Shown here in pieces: positions 15,732 through 25,355 of a DNA stretch of 35,448 bases. The stretch is from an uncultured Bacilli bacterium (GTDB lineage Bacteria > Bacillota_I > Bacilli_A > RF39 > UBA660): assembly GCA_947584955.1 (NCBI GenBank), contig CANPWS010000001.1:1-35448 (forward strand), in the 5' to 3' direction. Position 1 is the first letter of the stretch, and every line of letters begins with the position of its first letter. The position numbers and the translations under genes were made by a program. The notes under the pieces were generated by a model. That model had not been told where the DNA came from. It was given only the letters and a program-made list of their open reading frames with translations, and searched no databases.

Positions 15732-15823
15732 TAAATATATTAAAAATTAAACTTATATTTATAATTTTTCTGTAAATAATATTTATAGAGAAAAAATGTC
15801 GAATTTTGTAAGAGGCGAAATAT

Positions 15824-17797
15824 ATGAAATTTATAAAGAAAATTGTTAAAATTAATATTTTTATGATTATCTTATTTTTAGTTTTTCATTTAGGATTATT
15901 TATATACTGTAAAATTACACCAAAAATGGATATTAATAAAGCTCAGTCGTACTATTTATATGACAATAAAAATGAACTTGTTTTTAATGACAATGATGAA
16001 TGGATAAGTCTTAATAAAATTAGTCCTAATTTAATAAATGCTACTATTTATACTGAAGATAAATATTTTTATAAACATATAGGATTTGATTATTTAAGAA
16101 TAGGAAAAGCTATTATTAATAATATTATAACTAGAAGTAAAAGTGAAGGAGCTTCAACTATCACACAGCAATATGCTAGAAATTTATTTTTAAATTTTGA
16201 TAAAACTTGGAAAAGAAAAATAGACGAAGCTATTTTAGCATTTGAACTTGAAACGCATTATACTAAAGATGAAATTTTAGAAGGGTATTTAAATACAATT
16301 AATTACGGTGGAGTATTTGGTATTGAAAATGCTTCTAAATATTATTTTAATAAATCTGCTTCTGATCTTACTCTTGCCGAAGCTTCTATGCTTGCAGGCA
16401 TTCCTCAATCACCTAGTAATAATTCTCCATTTAAAAATTTAGAAAATGCTAAAAAAAGGCAATATATCGTTCTTCTTTCTATGAAAAATAATGATATTAT
16501 TACAGAAAAAGAAATGAATGAAGCTTATAATACTGAATTAGTCTATGCTAATAATGAAGATGATGATAATATTAAATCTCTTATGTATTTTAATGATGCA
16601 GTTATTGAAGAACTTAAAAATTTTAAACAAATTCCTGATTCTTTAATTGAAACTGGTGGTCTTAAAATTTATACAACTTTAGATATATCAGCTCAAAAAG
16701 AATTAGAAAAATCATTTAACGATTATTTATCTAATGAAAATACTGAAATTGAATCAGCAGGTATTATGATTAATCCTGAAAATGGTGATGTTATGGCTTT
16801 AATTGGAGGTAAAGATTATTCAGTTAGCCAATTTAATAGAGCTATTAATTCTAAAAGACAAGTTGGTTCAACTATGAAACCATTTTTATATTATTCTGCT
16901 TTAGAAAGTGGCTTTACTTCAGCATCTACTTTTACTAGTGAAGTTACTACATTTTCTTTTTCTTCTAATAAAACTTATAGTCCTAAAAATTATAATGATA
17001 CTTATGCAAATGGTCCTATTACTATGGGTGCGGCAATTGCATATTCTGATAATATTTATGCTGTTAAAACACACTTATTTCTAGGAGAAGAAAATCTTAT
17101 TAATATGGCAAGTAGACTAGGCATTAGTACACCTTTAGAGCCTATTCCATCTTTAGCTCTAGGAACTGAAGAAATTAGTCTTATTGATATGGTTTCTGCT
17201 TATTCTTCTTTTGCTAACTTAGGATATAAGATTACTGGTCATTTTATTAATAAGATAGAAGATTCTAAAGGTAATGTTTTATATGAATATAAACATGAGA
17301 AAGAAAGTATTTTAAATTCTTCTTTAGCGTTTATTTTAAATGAAATGCTAACTTATACTTATGATACTGCTTTTATTGATTATAATTATCCTACCGTTAT
17401 TAGTCTTTTGCCTCAAATTACTAATAAATATTCTATTAAAACTGGTACTACTGATACTGATATGTGGATTATTGGTTATAACAAAAATGCAGTTTTAGGG
17501 ATTTGGTCTGGATATGATGATAATAGAAAAATTGGAGATAATGATGGAGCATATCATAAAAATATTTGGATTAATACGATGGAAAATTATTTAAAGGATA
17601 AAGATAATTCATGGTATTCAATTCCTGATAATGTTGTTGGAGTTTTAGTTAATCCTATTAATGGTGAACTTGCAAATAATGAAAGTCAAAAGAGTAAATT
17701 ATTTTATTTTATTAAAGGTACTGAACCTACTTATACTTTAAATAAAAATTTAGAATCAGTTTTTAAGCAAGATGATGAGGTTGTTAGTAATCCTTAA
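15824..17797 (+). CDS. class A penicillin-binding protein (peptidoglycan glycosyltransferase/transpeptidase)
   Basis: 657 residues. A short cytoplasmic tail and one membrane anchor (about 9-30). GT51 glycosyltransferase domain with TEDKYFYKHIGFD (catalytic Glu78), GASTITQQYARN (109-120), RKIDEAILAFELE and EGYLNTINYGG. The transpeptidase domain has SxxK in GSTMKP (Ser349, Lys352), SDN (408-410) and KTGT (539-542). All catalytic residues are intact. It polymerises lipid II and cross-links stem peptides at the outer membrane face. AAGAGGCG precedes the ATG. A TATAAT at 15760-15765 with a weak -35 may be its promoter; the region upstream is shared divergently with the DUF1934 gene. A bidirectional terminator follows. 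Confidence 0.95.
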   Translation: MKFIKKIVKINIFMIILFLVFHLGLFIYCKITPKMDINKAQSYYLYDNKNELVFNDNDEWISLNKISPNLINATIYTEDKYFYKHIGFDYLRIGKAIINNIITRSKSEGASTITQQYARNLFLNFDKTWKRKIDEAILAFELETHYTKDEILEGYLNTINYGGVFGIENASKYYFNKSASDLTLAEASMLAGIPQSPSNNSPFKNLENAKKRQYIVLLSMKNNDIITEKEMNEAYNTELVYANNEDDDNIKSLMYFNDAVIEELKNFKQIPDSLIETGGLKIYTTLDISAQKELEKSFNDYLSNENTEIESAGIMINPENGDVMALIGGKDYSVSQFNRAINSKRQVGSTMKPFLYYSALESGFTSASTFTSEVTTFSFSSNKTYSPKNYNDTYANGPITMGAAIAYSDNIYAVKTHLFLGEENLINMASRLGISTPLEPIPSLALGTEEISLIDMVSAYSSFANLGYKITGHFINKIEDSKGNVLYEYKHEKESILNSSLAFILNEMLTYTYDTAFIDYNYPTVISLLPQITNKYSIKTGTTDTDMWIIGYNKNAVLGIWSGYDDNRKIGDNDGAYHKNIWINTMENYLKDKDNSWYSIPDNVVGVLVNPINGELANNESQKSKLFYFIKGTEPTYTLNKNLESVFKQDDEVVSNP

Positions 17798-17814
17798 AAT
17801 ATTTTTATTCATAA

Positions 17815-17839
17815 AAAAATAGCATTAAATGCTATTTTT
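17815..17839. terminator. bidirectional terminator between the PBP and noc
   Basis: 11-bp stem AAAAATAGCAT/ATGCTATTTTT (17815-17825, 17829-17839) with a 3-base TAA loop. A runs and T runs flank it on both strands. It overlaps the noc stop codon. Confidence 0.85.
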
Positions 17840-19541
17840 GTACTTTAATTATTATTTGATATTCATTTGGAGTATCTGCTTCTTCAACAACTACTTTATA
17901 ACCACTATTTTGCAAAAGAGGTAATACATTTCTTACCATATTTACTGCTGGCATTACATCAGTAATAATTGGATTATTTGGTTGCATATTAGGTATAGTC
18001 GGCATTACTTGGTTATTCATATCAACTTGATTTGCCTGCATATTTCCATCAAATGGTACTACTGGTGGTGCCATTGGTTGTGGCATTTCATTATTTACTC
18101 CTACTAAAGGATTAATATCCATTTGTGGATTTACTGGTGGCATATTATAATTAGGCATTGGTTCCATAGGTGGTAAATTTGGTTGATTTGGCATTACCAT
18201 ATTCATATCGCCTGGTACTTGTTGTGGTCCTGGACCAAAAGGTGATACAGGACTATTTGGCATTTGTGGCGGTATATCTACTACTGGTGGTAGAGGTTGC
18301 TCCATTAATGGTGCATTATTTATTGGCTGATTAGGTATTTCTGGCGTCGCCATTGGTCCCATATTAGGATTATTAAAATCTTGTGATTGAGGATTTAAAT
18401 CCATTGATGGATTTGGAGTAGGGGAAACCATATTGTTGTTTGGCATTTGTGGTAATGGATTTGAATCTGTTGGTAATTGAACATTTGCTACCATATTTGC
18501 TTGTGGCATTTGTCCTTGATTATTAGAAACTTCTTGTTCTAAAGTAGGTGCTACTGGTGGTACCATATTATTTATATCTGATTGCACTGGTGGAGTATCA
18601 AAAAGTGGATTTTGACTAAATGATTCTAAAGATGTTGTTGGTGCATCATTTTGTGCTGGAACTGGTACTTCCATATTCAAAGGTTGATCTTCTAATGATG
18701 GGAAAAAGTCATTTTTTGTTTGTGATGTTCCACCTAAAATAGGTGAAGGTGCACTTGCATTTTCTAGTGGTGCTCTTTCAGCCTCCTTTAGTAAACTATT
18801 ATATTGATTATTATTCATTTGGGCATTATTATCCATTTTTTCATCCTCCATTTTATTCTCTTTTTTGTCTTCTTTATTTTCTTCTTTTATTATTGTTACA
18901 TTTTCTAAATCTTTAGAATTAGGTTCTTCTTTTTGATCTTTATCTTTATTATTTATTAATTCTTCTAAAGTTTTTACAGTTAACCTTTCATTAATAACTT
19001 TTTGATATAAATCATATTGTTCTTTTTTATTAAGAACTTTTGTTAAAGCTTTTGCATGACCTTCTGAAATTTTATTATTTAGTAATGCTTCTTGAATTTC
19101 AGGAAGTAATGTTAATAATTTTAGTTTGTTTTCAACAACTTTTTTATCTAACTCTAATTTTTTAGCTAAACCTTCAATTGTATACTTATTTAATAACATT
19201 ATTTGCTGATAAGCAGTTGCTTCTTCAATTGGCGATAATATTTCATTTTGTAAATTTTCTTCTAATGTTAACTCTGCAGCTTCTTTTTCATCTATGTCTA
19301 GTACTATTGCAGGAACATTATTTAAACCTATTTTTTTAGCTGCTTTATATCGTCTTTCTCCATCTATTATTTCGTATCTATCGCCAAGATTTCTTAAAAT
19401 TAACGGCTGAATTATACCATGATTTTTAATAGATGTAGCTAATTCATTTATTGATTTTTCATCGAATTTAATCCTAGGTTGGTATATATTAGGAATAATT
19501 CTACTTATATCAATATTTGTTATCTTTCTTTCTTCATTCAT
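17832..19541 (-). CDS. noc: Noc-type ParB-family nucleoid occlusion protein with a large low-complexity insert
   Basis: 569 residues from ATG at 19541 (GAGAGG 6 bases upstream). Typical Noc/ParB is about 280. Residues 1-200 are the ParB N-terminal CTPase and DNA-binding region: IIPNIYQPRIKF, ELATSIKNHGIIQPLIL, GERRYKAA (61-68), ENLQNEILSPIEEA and a TIEGLAKKLELDKKVVENKL helix-turn-helix. Residues about 200-525 are charged, then almost pure Pro/Asn/Met/Gln/Val. The last 44 match the Noc C-terminal dimer domain (AVNMVRNVLPLLQNSGYK, EYQIIIKVQK) rather than Spo0J. The gene order rsmG-noc is as in Bacillus. The N-terminal amphipathic membrane helix of B. subtilis Noc is absent. No ParA/Soj lies nearby. 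Noc identity is based on remembered sequence. Confidence 0.85.
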   Translation of the reverse strand: MNEERKITNIDISRIIPNIYQPRIKFDEKSINELATSIKNHGIIQPLILRNLGDRYEIIDGERRYKAAKKIGLNNVPAIVLDIDEKEAAELTLEENLQNEILSPIEEATAYQQIMLLNKYTIEGLAKKLELDKKVVENKLKLLTLLPEIQEALLNNKISEGHAKALTKVLNKKEQYDLYQKVINERLTVKTLEELINNKDKDQKEEPNSKDLENVTIIKEENKEDKKENKMEDEKMDNNAQMNNNQYNSLLKEAERAPLENASAPSPILGGTSQTKNDFFPSLEDQPLNMEVPVPAQNDAPTTSLESFSQNPLFDTPPVQSDINNMVPPVAPTLEQEVSNNQGQMPQANMVANVQLPTDSNPLPQMPNNNMVSPTPNPSMDLNPQSQDFNNPNMGPMATPEIPNQPINNAPLMEQPLPPVVDIPPQMPNSPVSPFGPGPQQVPGDMNMVMPNQPNLPPMEPMPNYNMPPVNPQMDINPLVGVNNEMPQPMAPPVVPFDGNMQANQVDMNNQVMPTIPNMQPNNPIITDVMPAVNMVRNVLPLLQNSGYKVVVEEADTPNEYQIIIKVQK

Positions 19542-19579
19542 AATCAACCTCTCATTACTCCTTTTATTCTATATAATAT

Positions 19580-19608
19580 ATAATACTATATTTTTTTTAA
19601 TTTTACAA
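19580..19608 (-). promoter_or_regulatory. promoter of noc
   Basis: On the minus strand TTGTAA (19603-19608), 17 bases, TATTAT (19580-19585). Suggests noc is transcribed separately from rsmG. Confidence 0.6.
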
Positions 19609-19658
19609 TAATAAAATTGATAAAATTAAAAAATACTATAAATAAGTAATTTTTATTT

Positions 19659-19703
19659 AATAATTTTAAACTAAATTTAAAGAATTATTTTTTTAAAATT
19701 ATT
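19659..19703 (-). terminator. possible rsmG terminator (AT inverted repeat)
   Basis: Perfect 12-bp arms AATAATTTTAAA/TTTAAAATTATT (19659-19670, 19692-19703) around a 21-base loop, 28 bases after the rsmG stop. It lacks a clean T run on the minus strand, so function is uncertain. Confidence 0.4.
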
Positions 19704-19730
19704 AATTTATTAACTTTTTTTAGTATTTTT

Positions 19731-20432
19731 TTATATATCTTTTTTCTTTATTTCTGTATACTTTCTTGGGTAAATATGATTTGTTTTTTTATTCTTATTA
19801 TATAAAAGTAAAGTTCTTATACTTTCTTCTTTTGGTAATTTAAATGATTCTTTTTTTTCTAATGTTATATCTAATTTTTGATAATAATTTTCAATATTTT
19901 CCATTTCTTTTTCAATATTTGCTTTCATAGCTATATATGAACCACCAACTTTTACAATAGGAATAGAATACTCTAATAAATATTTAAGTGGTGCAACAGC
20001 ACGAGAAGTTACTATATCAAATTTTTCTCTGTTAGTTATACTATATATTTCTGCACGTTCATTTATTATTTTAACATCATTTAAATTTAATATCATTTTT
20101 AGCATATCTAAAAACTTACATTTTTTTAAATTTGACTCTATTAATGTTAACTTTATATTAGGAAAAAATATTTTTAATACTATACCAGGAAAACCAGCTC
20201 CTGTTCCTATGTCACATATTTCTTGTTTATCAAGTTTAATTATTTTAGTTATAGTTAAACTATCATAAAAGTGTTTTAAATATACTTCTTCTTTTTGAGA
20301 TATTGCCGTTAAATTATATTTTTTATTTTCAGTTACTAATATTTTATAATATTCTTCTAACATATGTAATTTTTTTTCATCTATTTCTATACCTAAGTTT
20401 TTAACACTAGATATAAATTCTTCTTCATTCAT
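19731..20432 (-). CDS. rsmG: 16S rRNA (guanine-N7)-methyltransferase RsmG (GidB)
   Basis: 233 residues. Methylates N7 of the G in the 530 loop of 16S rRNA (G527 in E. coli numbering) using SAM. Signatures: KYNLTAISQKEEVYLKHFYDSL, the SAM motif CDIGTGAGFPGIVLKIFFP, LIESNLKKCKFL, and DIVTSRAVAPLKYLLEY. The C-terminus ends in a basic tail, usual for the family. The first 8 bases overlap the end of mnmG, so it is translationally coupled, and the mnmE-mnmG-rsmG order is classical for Bacillota origins. Loss of this enzyme in other species gives low-level streptomycin resistance (known biology). Confidence 0.97.
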   Translation of the reverse strand: MNEEEFISSVKNLGIEIDEKKLHMLEEYYKILVTENKKYNLTAISQKEEVYLKHFYDSLTITKIIKLDKQEICDIGTGAGFPGIVLKIFFPNIKLTLIESNLKKCKFLDMLKMILNLNDVKIINERAEIYSITNREKFDIVTSRAVAPLKYLLEYSIPIVKVGGSYIAMKANIEKEMENIENYYQKLDITLEKKESFKLPKEESIRTLLLYNKNKKTNHIYPRKYTEIKKKDI

Positions 20433-22296
20433 TATAATACTTCCTTAAATACACCATTAAGATTGAAATATCCGAAGGGTTTACTCCACTTATTCTTAAT
20501 GCTTGACCTATTGAAATTGGTCTTACTTTTTTTAATTTTTCTTTTGCTTCACTTGCTAAATTTGTAATTTTATCATAATCTATATCAGATGGTATTTTTT
20601 TATCTTCATTTTTTAACATTTTTTCAGCTTCACGATTAACTTTATTAATATATCCTTCATATTTTATCATTATGCTAACTTGTTCTATTACGTCTTCATC
20701 ATAATTTATATCTATAAGATTCAATTCTTGTAATTTAGAAATTGTTATTTCACTTCGTTTTATTAAATCATATATTGTTATTCCATCTTTTAATTGCACT
20801 GTTCCAATTGATTTTAATTTTTTATTTATCTCTTTAGTTGGAGTTATTTTTGTAATTTTAAAATAATTTATTAGATTATCAATATTTTTTAATTTTTCTT
20901 GAAATTTTATATATCTTTTTTTATCTATTAATCCTACTTCATAACCATATTTTCTTAATCTTATATCTGCATTATCATGCCTTAATAATAATCTATATTC
21001 TGCTCTTGACGTAAGCATTCTGTATGGTTCATTTGTTCCTTTTGTTACTAAATCATCAATTAATACTCCTATATATGCTTCATTTCTTTTTAATATTAAG
21101 GGATCTTTACCCTCTAATTTTAAACTTGCATTTATTCCTGCGATTAGTCCTTGAGCTGCAGCTTCTTCATAACCACTAGTACCATTTATTTGACCTGCCG
21201 TAAATAAATTTTCTAATACTTTTGTTTCTAATGAGGATTTTAATTGTGTAGGATAAATGGCATCATATTCTATAGCATAAGCATATTTTAATATTTTTGC
21301 TTTTTCTAGACCACTTAAAGAATGTACCATCTCTTCTTGAATTTCTTTTGGCATACTGGTTGAAAAACCTTGCAAATATATATCATCATAATATCTGCTT
21401 TCTGGCTCTAAAAATAATTGATGTCTTTCTTTATCTTTAAATCTTACAACTTTATCTTCGATTGAAGGACAATATCTAGGACCTATTCCAGTTATATCAT
21501 TTAATCCTCCATACATGCTAGATTTATTTAAATTTTTCATTATTATTTCATGAGTTTTACTAGTTGTATAAATTAAATAACATGGTTCTTGTTTTTCTAT
21601 ATTATATATTGGTTTAATATCATGTGAAAAAGTGTAATATTTATTGTCTCCTAATTCAATTTTAGCCTTAGTAAAATCAATTGTATCTCTTTGAATTCTT
21701 GGAGGTGTTCCTGTCTTTAATCTTAATATTTCAAAGCCATAATCTTTTAATTTATCTGATAAATGCATTGATGGTTTTTCACCATTTGGACCACTTCTTG
21801 TTCTTGTAGAACCTACTAAGATATCTGATTTAAGATATGTTCCTGTTGTCAATATTACTATTTTACTTTCAATTTTTTCACCATTACTTAAAATAACGCC
21901 TTTTACTTTCTTATCTTCTACAATTAAATCTTCAACTAAAGCTATTTTAATATCTAAATTTTGCTCTTTTTCTAAAGTTTTTATCATTTCTTTTGGATAT
22001 GTAATTTTATCTGCTTGTGCTCTTAAACTTCTTACTGCTGGTCCTTTCGAAGAATTTAACATTTTCATTTGAATTAACGTTTTATCAGCGTTTATTCCCA
22101 TCTCTCCACCTAAAGCATCTATTTCTCTTACAATTATTCCTTTAGCGGATCCTCCTATTGAAGGATTACATGGCATTGTGGCTATGTTATTATATGATCC
22201 TGTTATAATTAAAGTCTTATGTCCTATTCTTGCTGAAGCTAATGCTGCTTCACATCCTGCATGACCTGCTCCTACAACTATTACTTCATAGTTCAT
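20425..22296 (-). CDS. mnmG: tRNA uridine-5-carboxymethylaminomethyl(34) synthesis enzyme MnmG (GidA)
   Basis: 623 residues, full length. FAD-dependent partner of MnmE that installs the cmnm5 group on U34 of tRNAs reading split-box codons. N-terminal FAD motif VVGAGHAGCEAALA; CNPSIGGSAKG with the catalytic-type Cys; GTYLKSDILVGS; and the family patterns PSMHLSDKL, RLKTGTPPR, PCYLIYTT and FLEPESRYYDDIYLQGFSTSMP. The C-terminal helical MnmE-binding region ends with RPISIGQALRISGVNPSDISIL. GAAGTGAT precedes the ATG. It lies 24 bases after mnmE and overlaps rsmG by 8 bases. Confidence 0.98.
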   Translation of the reverse strand: MNYEVIVVGAGHAGCEAALASARIGHKTLIITGSYNNIATMPCNPSIGGSAKGIIVREIDALGGEMGINADKTLIQMKMLNSSKGPAVRSLRAQADKITYPKEMIKTLEKEQNLDIKIALVEDLIVEDKKVKGVILSNGEKIESKIVILTTGTYLKSDILVGSTRTRSGPNGEKPSMHLSDKLKDYGFEILRLKTGTPPRIQRDTIDFTKAKIELGDNKYYTFSHDIKPIYNIEKQEPCYLIYTTSKTHEIIMKNLNKSSMYGGLNDITGIGPRYCPSIEDKVVRFKDKERHQLFLEPESRYYDDIYLQGFSTSMPKEIQEEMVHSLSGLEKAKILKYAYAIEYDAIYPTQLKSSLETKVLENLFTAGQINGTSGYEEAAAQGLIAGINASLKLEGKDPLILKRNEAYIGVLIDDLVTKGTNEPYRMLTSRAEYRLLLRHDNADIRLRKYGYEVGLIDKKRYIKFQEKLKNIDNLINYFKITKITPTKEINKKLKSIGTVQLKDGITIYDLIKRSEITISKLQELNLIDINYDEDVIEQVSIMIKYEGYINKVNREAEKMLKNEDKKIPSDIDYDKITNLASEAKEKLKKVRPISIGQALRISGVNPSDISILMVYLRKYYNE

Positions 22297-22320
22297 ATTA
22301 TCACTTCTTTTCTAATTTTT

Positions 22321-23670
22321 TTATTTTCCAAGGCAAAATCTTGAAAATAATTCATCTAATAATTCATCTGTATACGTTTCCCCAATTATTTCTCCTAATT
22401 TTTCCCATGCTGATTTTAATTCTAATTCTACAATATCTATTGGTTCATTATCAATAATTGATTGTAACGAATCATTAATACTTTGATTAGCTATTTTTAA
22501 TAAAGAAATACTTCTTGCATTAGATAAATAAGTTAAATCTGCTGTTTCTAATTTATCTAATCCAAATAATTCTATTATTTTATCTTTTATTTTATCTGTA
22601 TTATGATCTAATAAACTTATTTTTATAATATCTTCATCTATAAAATTTAAATCTATATTTTGTTTTAAATCTATTTTATTTAATACAATAATGTGAGGTT
22701 TATCTTTTATTTTTTCATATAAAATTTTATCTTCATTTGTTATTTTTTCATTATTATTTAGCATATAAATTATTAAATCTGCTTTTTCTATAATTGATAA
22801 AGATTTTTCAACACCAATTTTTTCAACTACATTATCTGTTTTTCTAATGCCAGCGGTATCTATTATATTTAAAATAATTCCATTTAAAGTAATATTACCT
22901 TCGACTATATCTCTCGTTGTTCCTTCTATATCTGTAACTATTGCTTTTTCTTCTTCTAACATAGCATTTAATAAACTACTTTTTCCTACATTTGGTTTAC
23001 CAATTATTCCAACATTTAGTCCTTCTTTTATCAAAATACCATTTTCTGAATTTTTGATTATTTCTTCCATTTTTTGAGAAAGTTCTTTTATTTCTGGATA
23101 TATTTTAACATTTGTTACTACTTCAATATCTTCATATTCAGGATAATCAATATTTACTTCAATATTTGATATAATGTTAATTAATTTTTCTCTTAATTTT
23201 TTTATAAGTAAAGAAGTTGTTCCATTTATTTCATTTATAGACATTTTTCGCATTTTATCAGTTTTAGCTTCAATTAAGTTCATTATTCCATCTGCTTCAA
23301 GCAAATCTATTCTCCCATTTAAAAAAGCTCTTTTAGTAAATTCTCCTGGTTCTGCTAATCTAATACCATTTGTCAATAACAATTCTAAAACTTTATTAGT
23401 AGTGGCTATTCCTCCATGGCAATTAATTTCAACTATATCTTCTTTAGTAAATGTTTTTGGACTTTTCATAACACTTACTAATACTTCATCAATTATTTTA
23501 TCATTTTCTACTATATATCCATAATTTATTGTATGACTTTTAACTTTTGTTAAATCTTTTCCTTTAAATATTTTATTTACTGCTATTATAGCTTCAGATC
23601 CACTTACTCGTATTATTGATATTGCTCCTACTCCTAAAGCTGTAGATATTGCTGCAATTGTATCTTCCAT
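22321..23670 (-). CDS. mnmE: tRNA modification GTPase MnmE (TrmE)
   Basis: 449 residues if started at the conserved MEDTIAAIST (ATG 23670). In-frame ATGs upstream (to 23709) would add up to 13 residues not seen in the family. The ribosome binding site is poor for all of them: AAAGGA sits 12 bases from 23670. Domains: tetrahydrofolate-binding N-domain (1-118); helical domain; G domain inserted at about 215-370 with GKPNVGKSS (224-232), DIEGTTRD, DTAGI and NKID; C-terminal FCLGK bearing the catalytic Cys. Works with MnmG on tRNA U34. Separated from jag by a terminator-like hairpin. Confidence 0.96.
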   Translation of the reverse strand: MEDTIAAISTALGVGAISIIRVSGSEAIIAVNKIFKGKDLTKVKSHTINYGYIVENDKIIDEVLVSVMKSPKTFTKEDIVEINCHGGIATTNKVLELLLTNGIRLAEPGEFTKRAFLNGRIDLLEADGIMNLIEAKTDKMRKMSINEINGTTSLLIKKLREKLINIISNIEVNIDYPEYEDIEVVTNVKIYPEIKELSQKMEEIIKNSENGILIKEGLNVGIIGKPNVGKSSLLNAMLEEEKAIVTDIEGTTRDIVEGNITLNGIILNIIDTAGIRKTDNVVEKIGVEKSLSIIEKADLIIYMLNNNEKITNEDKILYEKIKDKPHIIVLNKIDLKQNIDLNFIDEDIIKISLLDHNTDKIKDKIIELFGLDKLETADLTYLSNARSISLLKIANQSINDSLQSIIDNEPIDIVELELKSAWEKLGEIIGETYTDELLDELFSRFCLGK

Positions 23671-23774
23671 ACTACCACACATTCCTTTCATTTTGTTCAA
23701 TGCACACATAGTTATGAAAACCCGAACAAATTTTATCTCTTTGAAAGACTAACACTTCTTTCTCCGTATTATTC

Positions 23775-23806
23775 AAAAAAGAAAGAATTATTTTATTTCT
23801 TCCTTT
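23775..23806 (-). terminator. terminator-like hairpin at the end of jag
   Basis: On the minus strand 10-bp arms (23797-23806 with 23778-23787, one G-U pair), a 9-base loop and T run. The 5' arm lies in the jag coding end. It may partly separate rpmH-jag from mnmE-rsmG transcription. Confidence 0.55.
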
Positions 23807-24402
23807 AACTTTATTACTACACATCTATTTGGCTCTTCACCAATACTTTCTGTATAAACATATTTATCGTCTGCTAAAACACTATGAACAATTCTTCTTT
23901 CGTATGAATTCATGGAATCCATTTTAACTTCAACTTTGGTTTTTGCAACTTCTCTTGCTGTTTTTTTAGCTAAATATTCAATTGACTTAGCTCTTTTTTC
24001 TTTATAATTTTCAACATCTAAAATAATAGAAATTTTTTCATTTAATTCTCTTGCAATAATTTGTTTCATTATTGTTTGTAAAGCTGCAATAGTTCTTCCA
24101 TTTTTACCTATTAATATTGCATTATTATTTGAAAATAGTGTTACAGATATTGTTTTTTCACGTCTTCTTATTTCAAAATTTGCTTCAATATTCATAAGTT
24201 TTAATATTTCACTTATAACTTTTTTTATATATGAAATTACTTCATTCATAGTTGTAACTTCTATTTTAGCAGTTTTTTTTAGTAAAGTAGATTTTTCTTC
24301 TTGAATATTTATTATTAAATCTTCTTCCTTGATATTTAGCTGATTTAAAGCTTTTTCTTTTACTTCTTCAATTGTTTTTCCTTCAAATACATATTTATTC
24401 AT
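23788..24402 (-). CDS. jag: RNA-binding protein Jag/KhpB
   Basis: 204 residues. Jag-N domain (YVFEGKTIEEVKEKAL, 4-19), a KH domain with the GKNGRT turn (99-104), and a C-terminal R3H domain containing DSMNSYERRIVHSVLADD. The protein binds RNA as a partner of KhpA and influences cell elongation and division in Gram-positives. The start overlaps the yidC stop in ATGA, so the two are translationally coupled. The linker between Jag-N and KH is short, making the protein compact. Confidence 0.95.
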   Translation of the reverse strand: MNKYVFEGKTIEEVKEKALNQLNIKEEDLIINIQEEKSTLLKKTAKIEVTTMNEVISYIKKVISEILKLMNIEANFEIRRREKTISVTLFSNNNAILIGKNGRTIAALQTIMKQIIARELNEKISIILDVENYKEKRAKSIEYLAKKTAREVAKTKVEVKMDSMNSYERRIVHSVLADDKYVYTESIGEEPNRCVVIKLKEEIK

Positions 24403-25355
24403 TTTTTCTTCTTCCTTTCAACCCACATGTTTTGTAATATTGTAAAGCTACTTGAAGCTATCCAATATAATCCTAATGCTGTTGGTAAAGAAAATGAGGC
24501 AATACCAATTATTATTAACATAAAATATAAAGTGAACTTCATCTGACTACCACTTTCATCTTGCATTGTCGCAGCTTGATCTTTAAGTGTCTTTCTAAAT
24601 GAAAAATATGTTGTTCCTAATATTAAAATTATTAATAATATATACCAATAATTTCCTCCAGCAATTCCTTTTGGTACTGTTGTTCCCATTTGAAAAACTA
24701 AAAATTTATTTTCAAAAATTGCTGGCGTTCTATTAATTGCTTCTAAAAATGCAAATAATAATGGAAGCTGAATTATTGCTAAAAGGCAACCAGAAATTGG
24801 ATTAATTTTATATTTTTGATAAACTAGCATCATCTCTTGAGCTTTTTTATTTTGATCTTCTACAGAGGTTTTATTAGCATATTTTTTTTCTATTCTTTGC
24901 ATTTCTGGTGTAGCTTTTTTCATATTTTCAGATTGCATTGCCGTTTTCTTTGTAACTGGTATAAGTGCACATCTTATAAGTAAACAAGTTACAATAATAG
25001 CAAGTCCATAGCTATTTATTAATTCACCGACTTTTAAAATTACCCAGGCTAGAGGTTTTACAAAAAGGCTTGTCCACAATCCTTCATAATTTGATAATGG
25101 GGTGAAATTTTTACAAGATGGTAACTTATCTATATCAACATTATTTTCTTTATAGATTTTTAATAGTTCTTCATCTGTAGGCTTACATATAATATTTTTA
25201 GTAATAGACTGACCAGTTTTCTCATTTGTCACTACTTTGTTATCTTTATCTTTTAAAGTTTTAGTACATCCTGTTAACATAAATAAGCAAAGTATTATTA
25301 AAATTAATTTCTTTTTATTTTTACCATTAGTATTATTTTTTTTTTCATCGTTCAT
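24399..25355 (-). CDS. yidC: membrane protein insertase YidC (SpoIIIJ/OxaA1-like lipoprotein)
   Basis: 318 residues. Lysine-rich N-terminus, hydrophobic stretch and lipobox LTGC (lipidated Cys30), as in Gram-positive YidC. The conserved YidC core follows: PLAWVILKVGELI, the LIRCALIPVTKKTAMQSENMKK segment with the hydrophilic-groove Arg, the cytoplasmic helical hairpin, and three further membrane segments ending in LPTALGLYWIASSSFTILQN. Inserts membrane proteins alone or with Sec; in spore formers the paralogue is called SpoIIIJ. TAGGAG precedes the ATG by 10 bases. The gene overlaps rnpA by 11 bases and jag by 4. Confidence 0.96.
   Translation of the reverse strand: MNDEKKNNTNGKNKKKLILIILCLFMLTGCTKTLKDKDNKVVTNEKTGQSITKNIICKPTDEELLKIYKENNVDIDKLPSCKNFTPLSNYEGLWTSLFVKPLAWVILKVGELINSYGLAIIVTCLLIRCALIPVTKKTAMQSENMKKATPEMQRIEKKYANKTSVEDQNKKAQEMMLVYQKYKINPISGCLLAIIQLPLLFAFLEAINRTPAIFENKFLVFQMGTTVPKGIAGGNYWYILLIILILGTTYFSFRKTLKDQAATMQDESGSQMKFTLYFMLIIIGIASFSLPTALGLYWIASSSFTILQNMWVERKKKK

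Noticed and set aside
19544..19555. Three-codon frame ATG AGA GGT TGA just before noc, possible regulatory minimal ORF
   Set aside because: Its Shine-Dalgarno is only 2 bases from the ATG; the AGAGG is better explained as the noc ribosome binding site.
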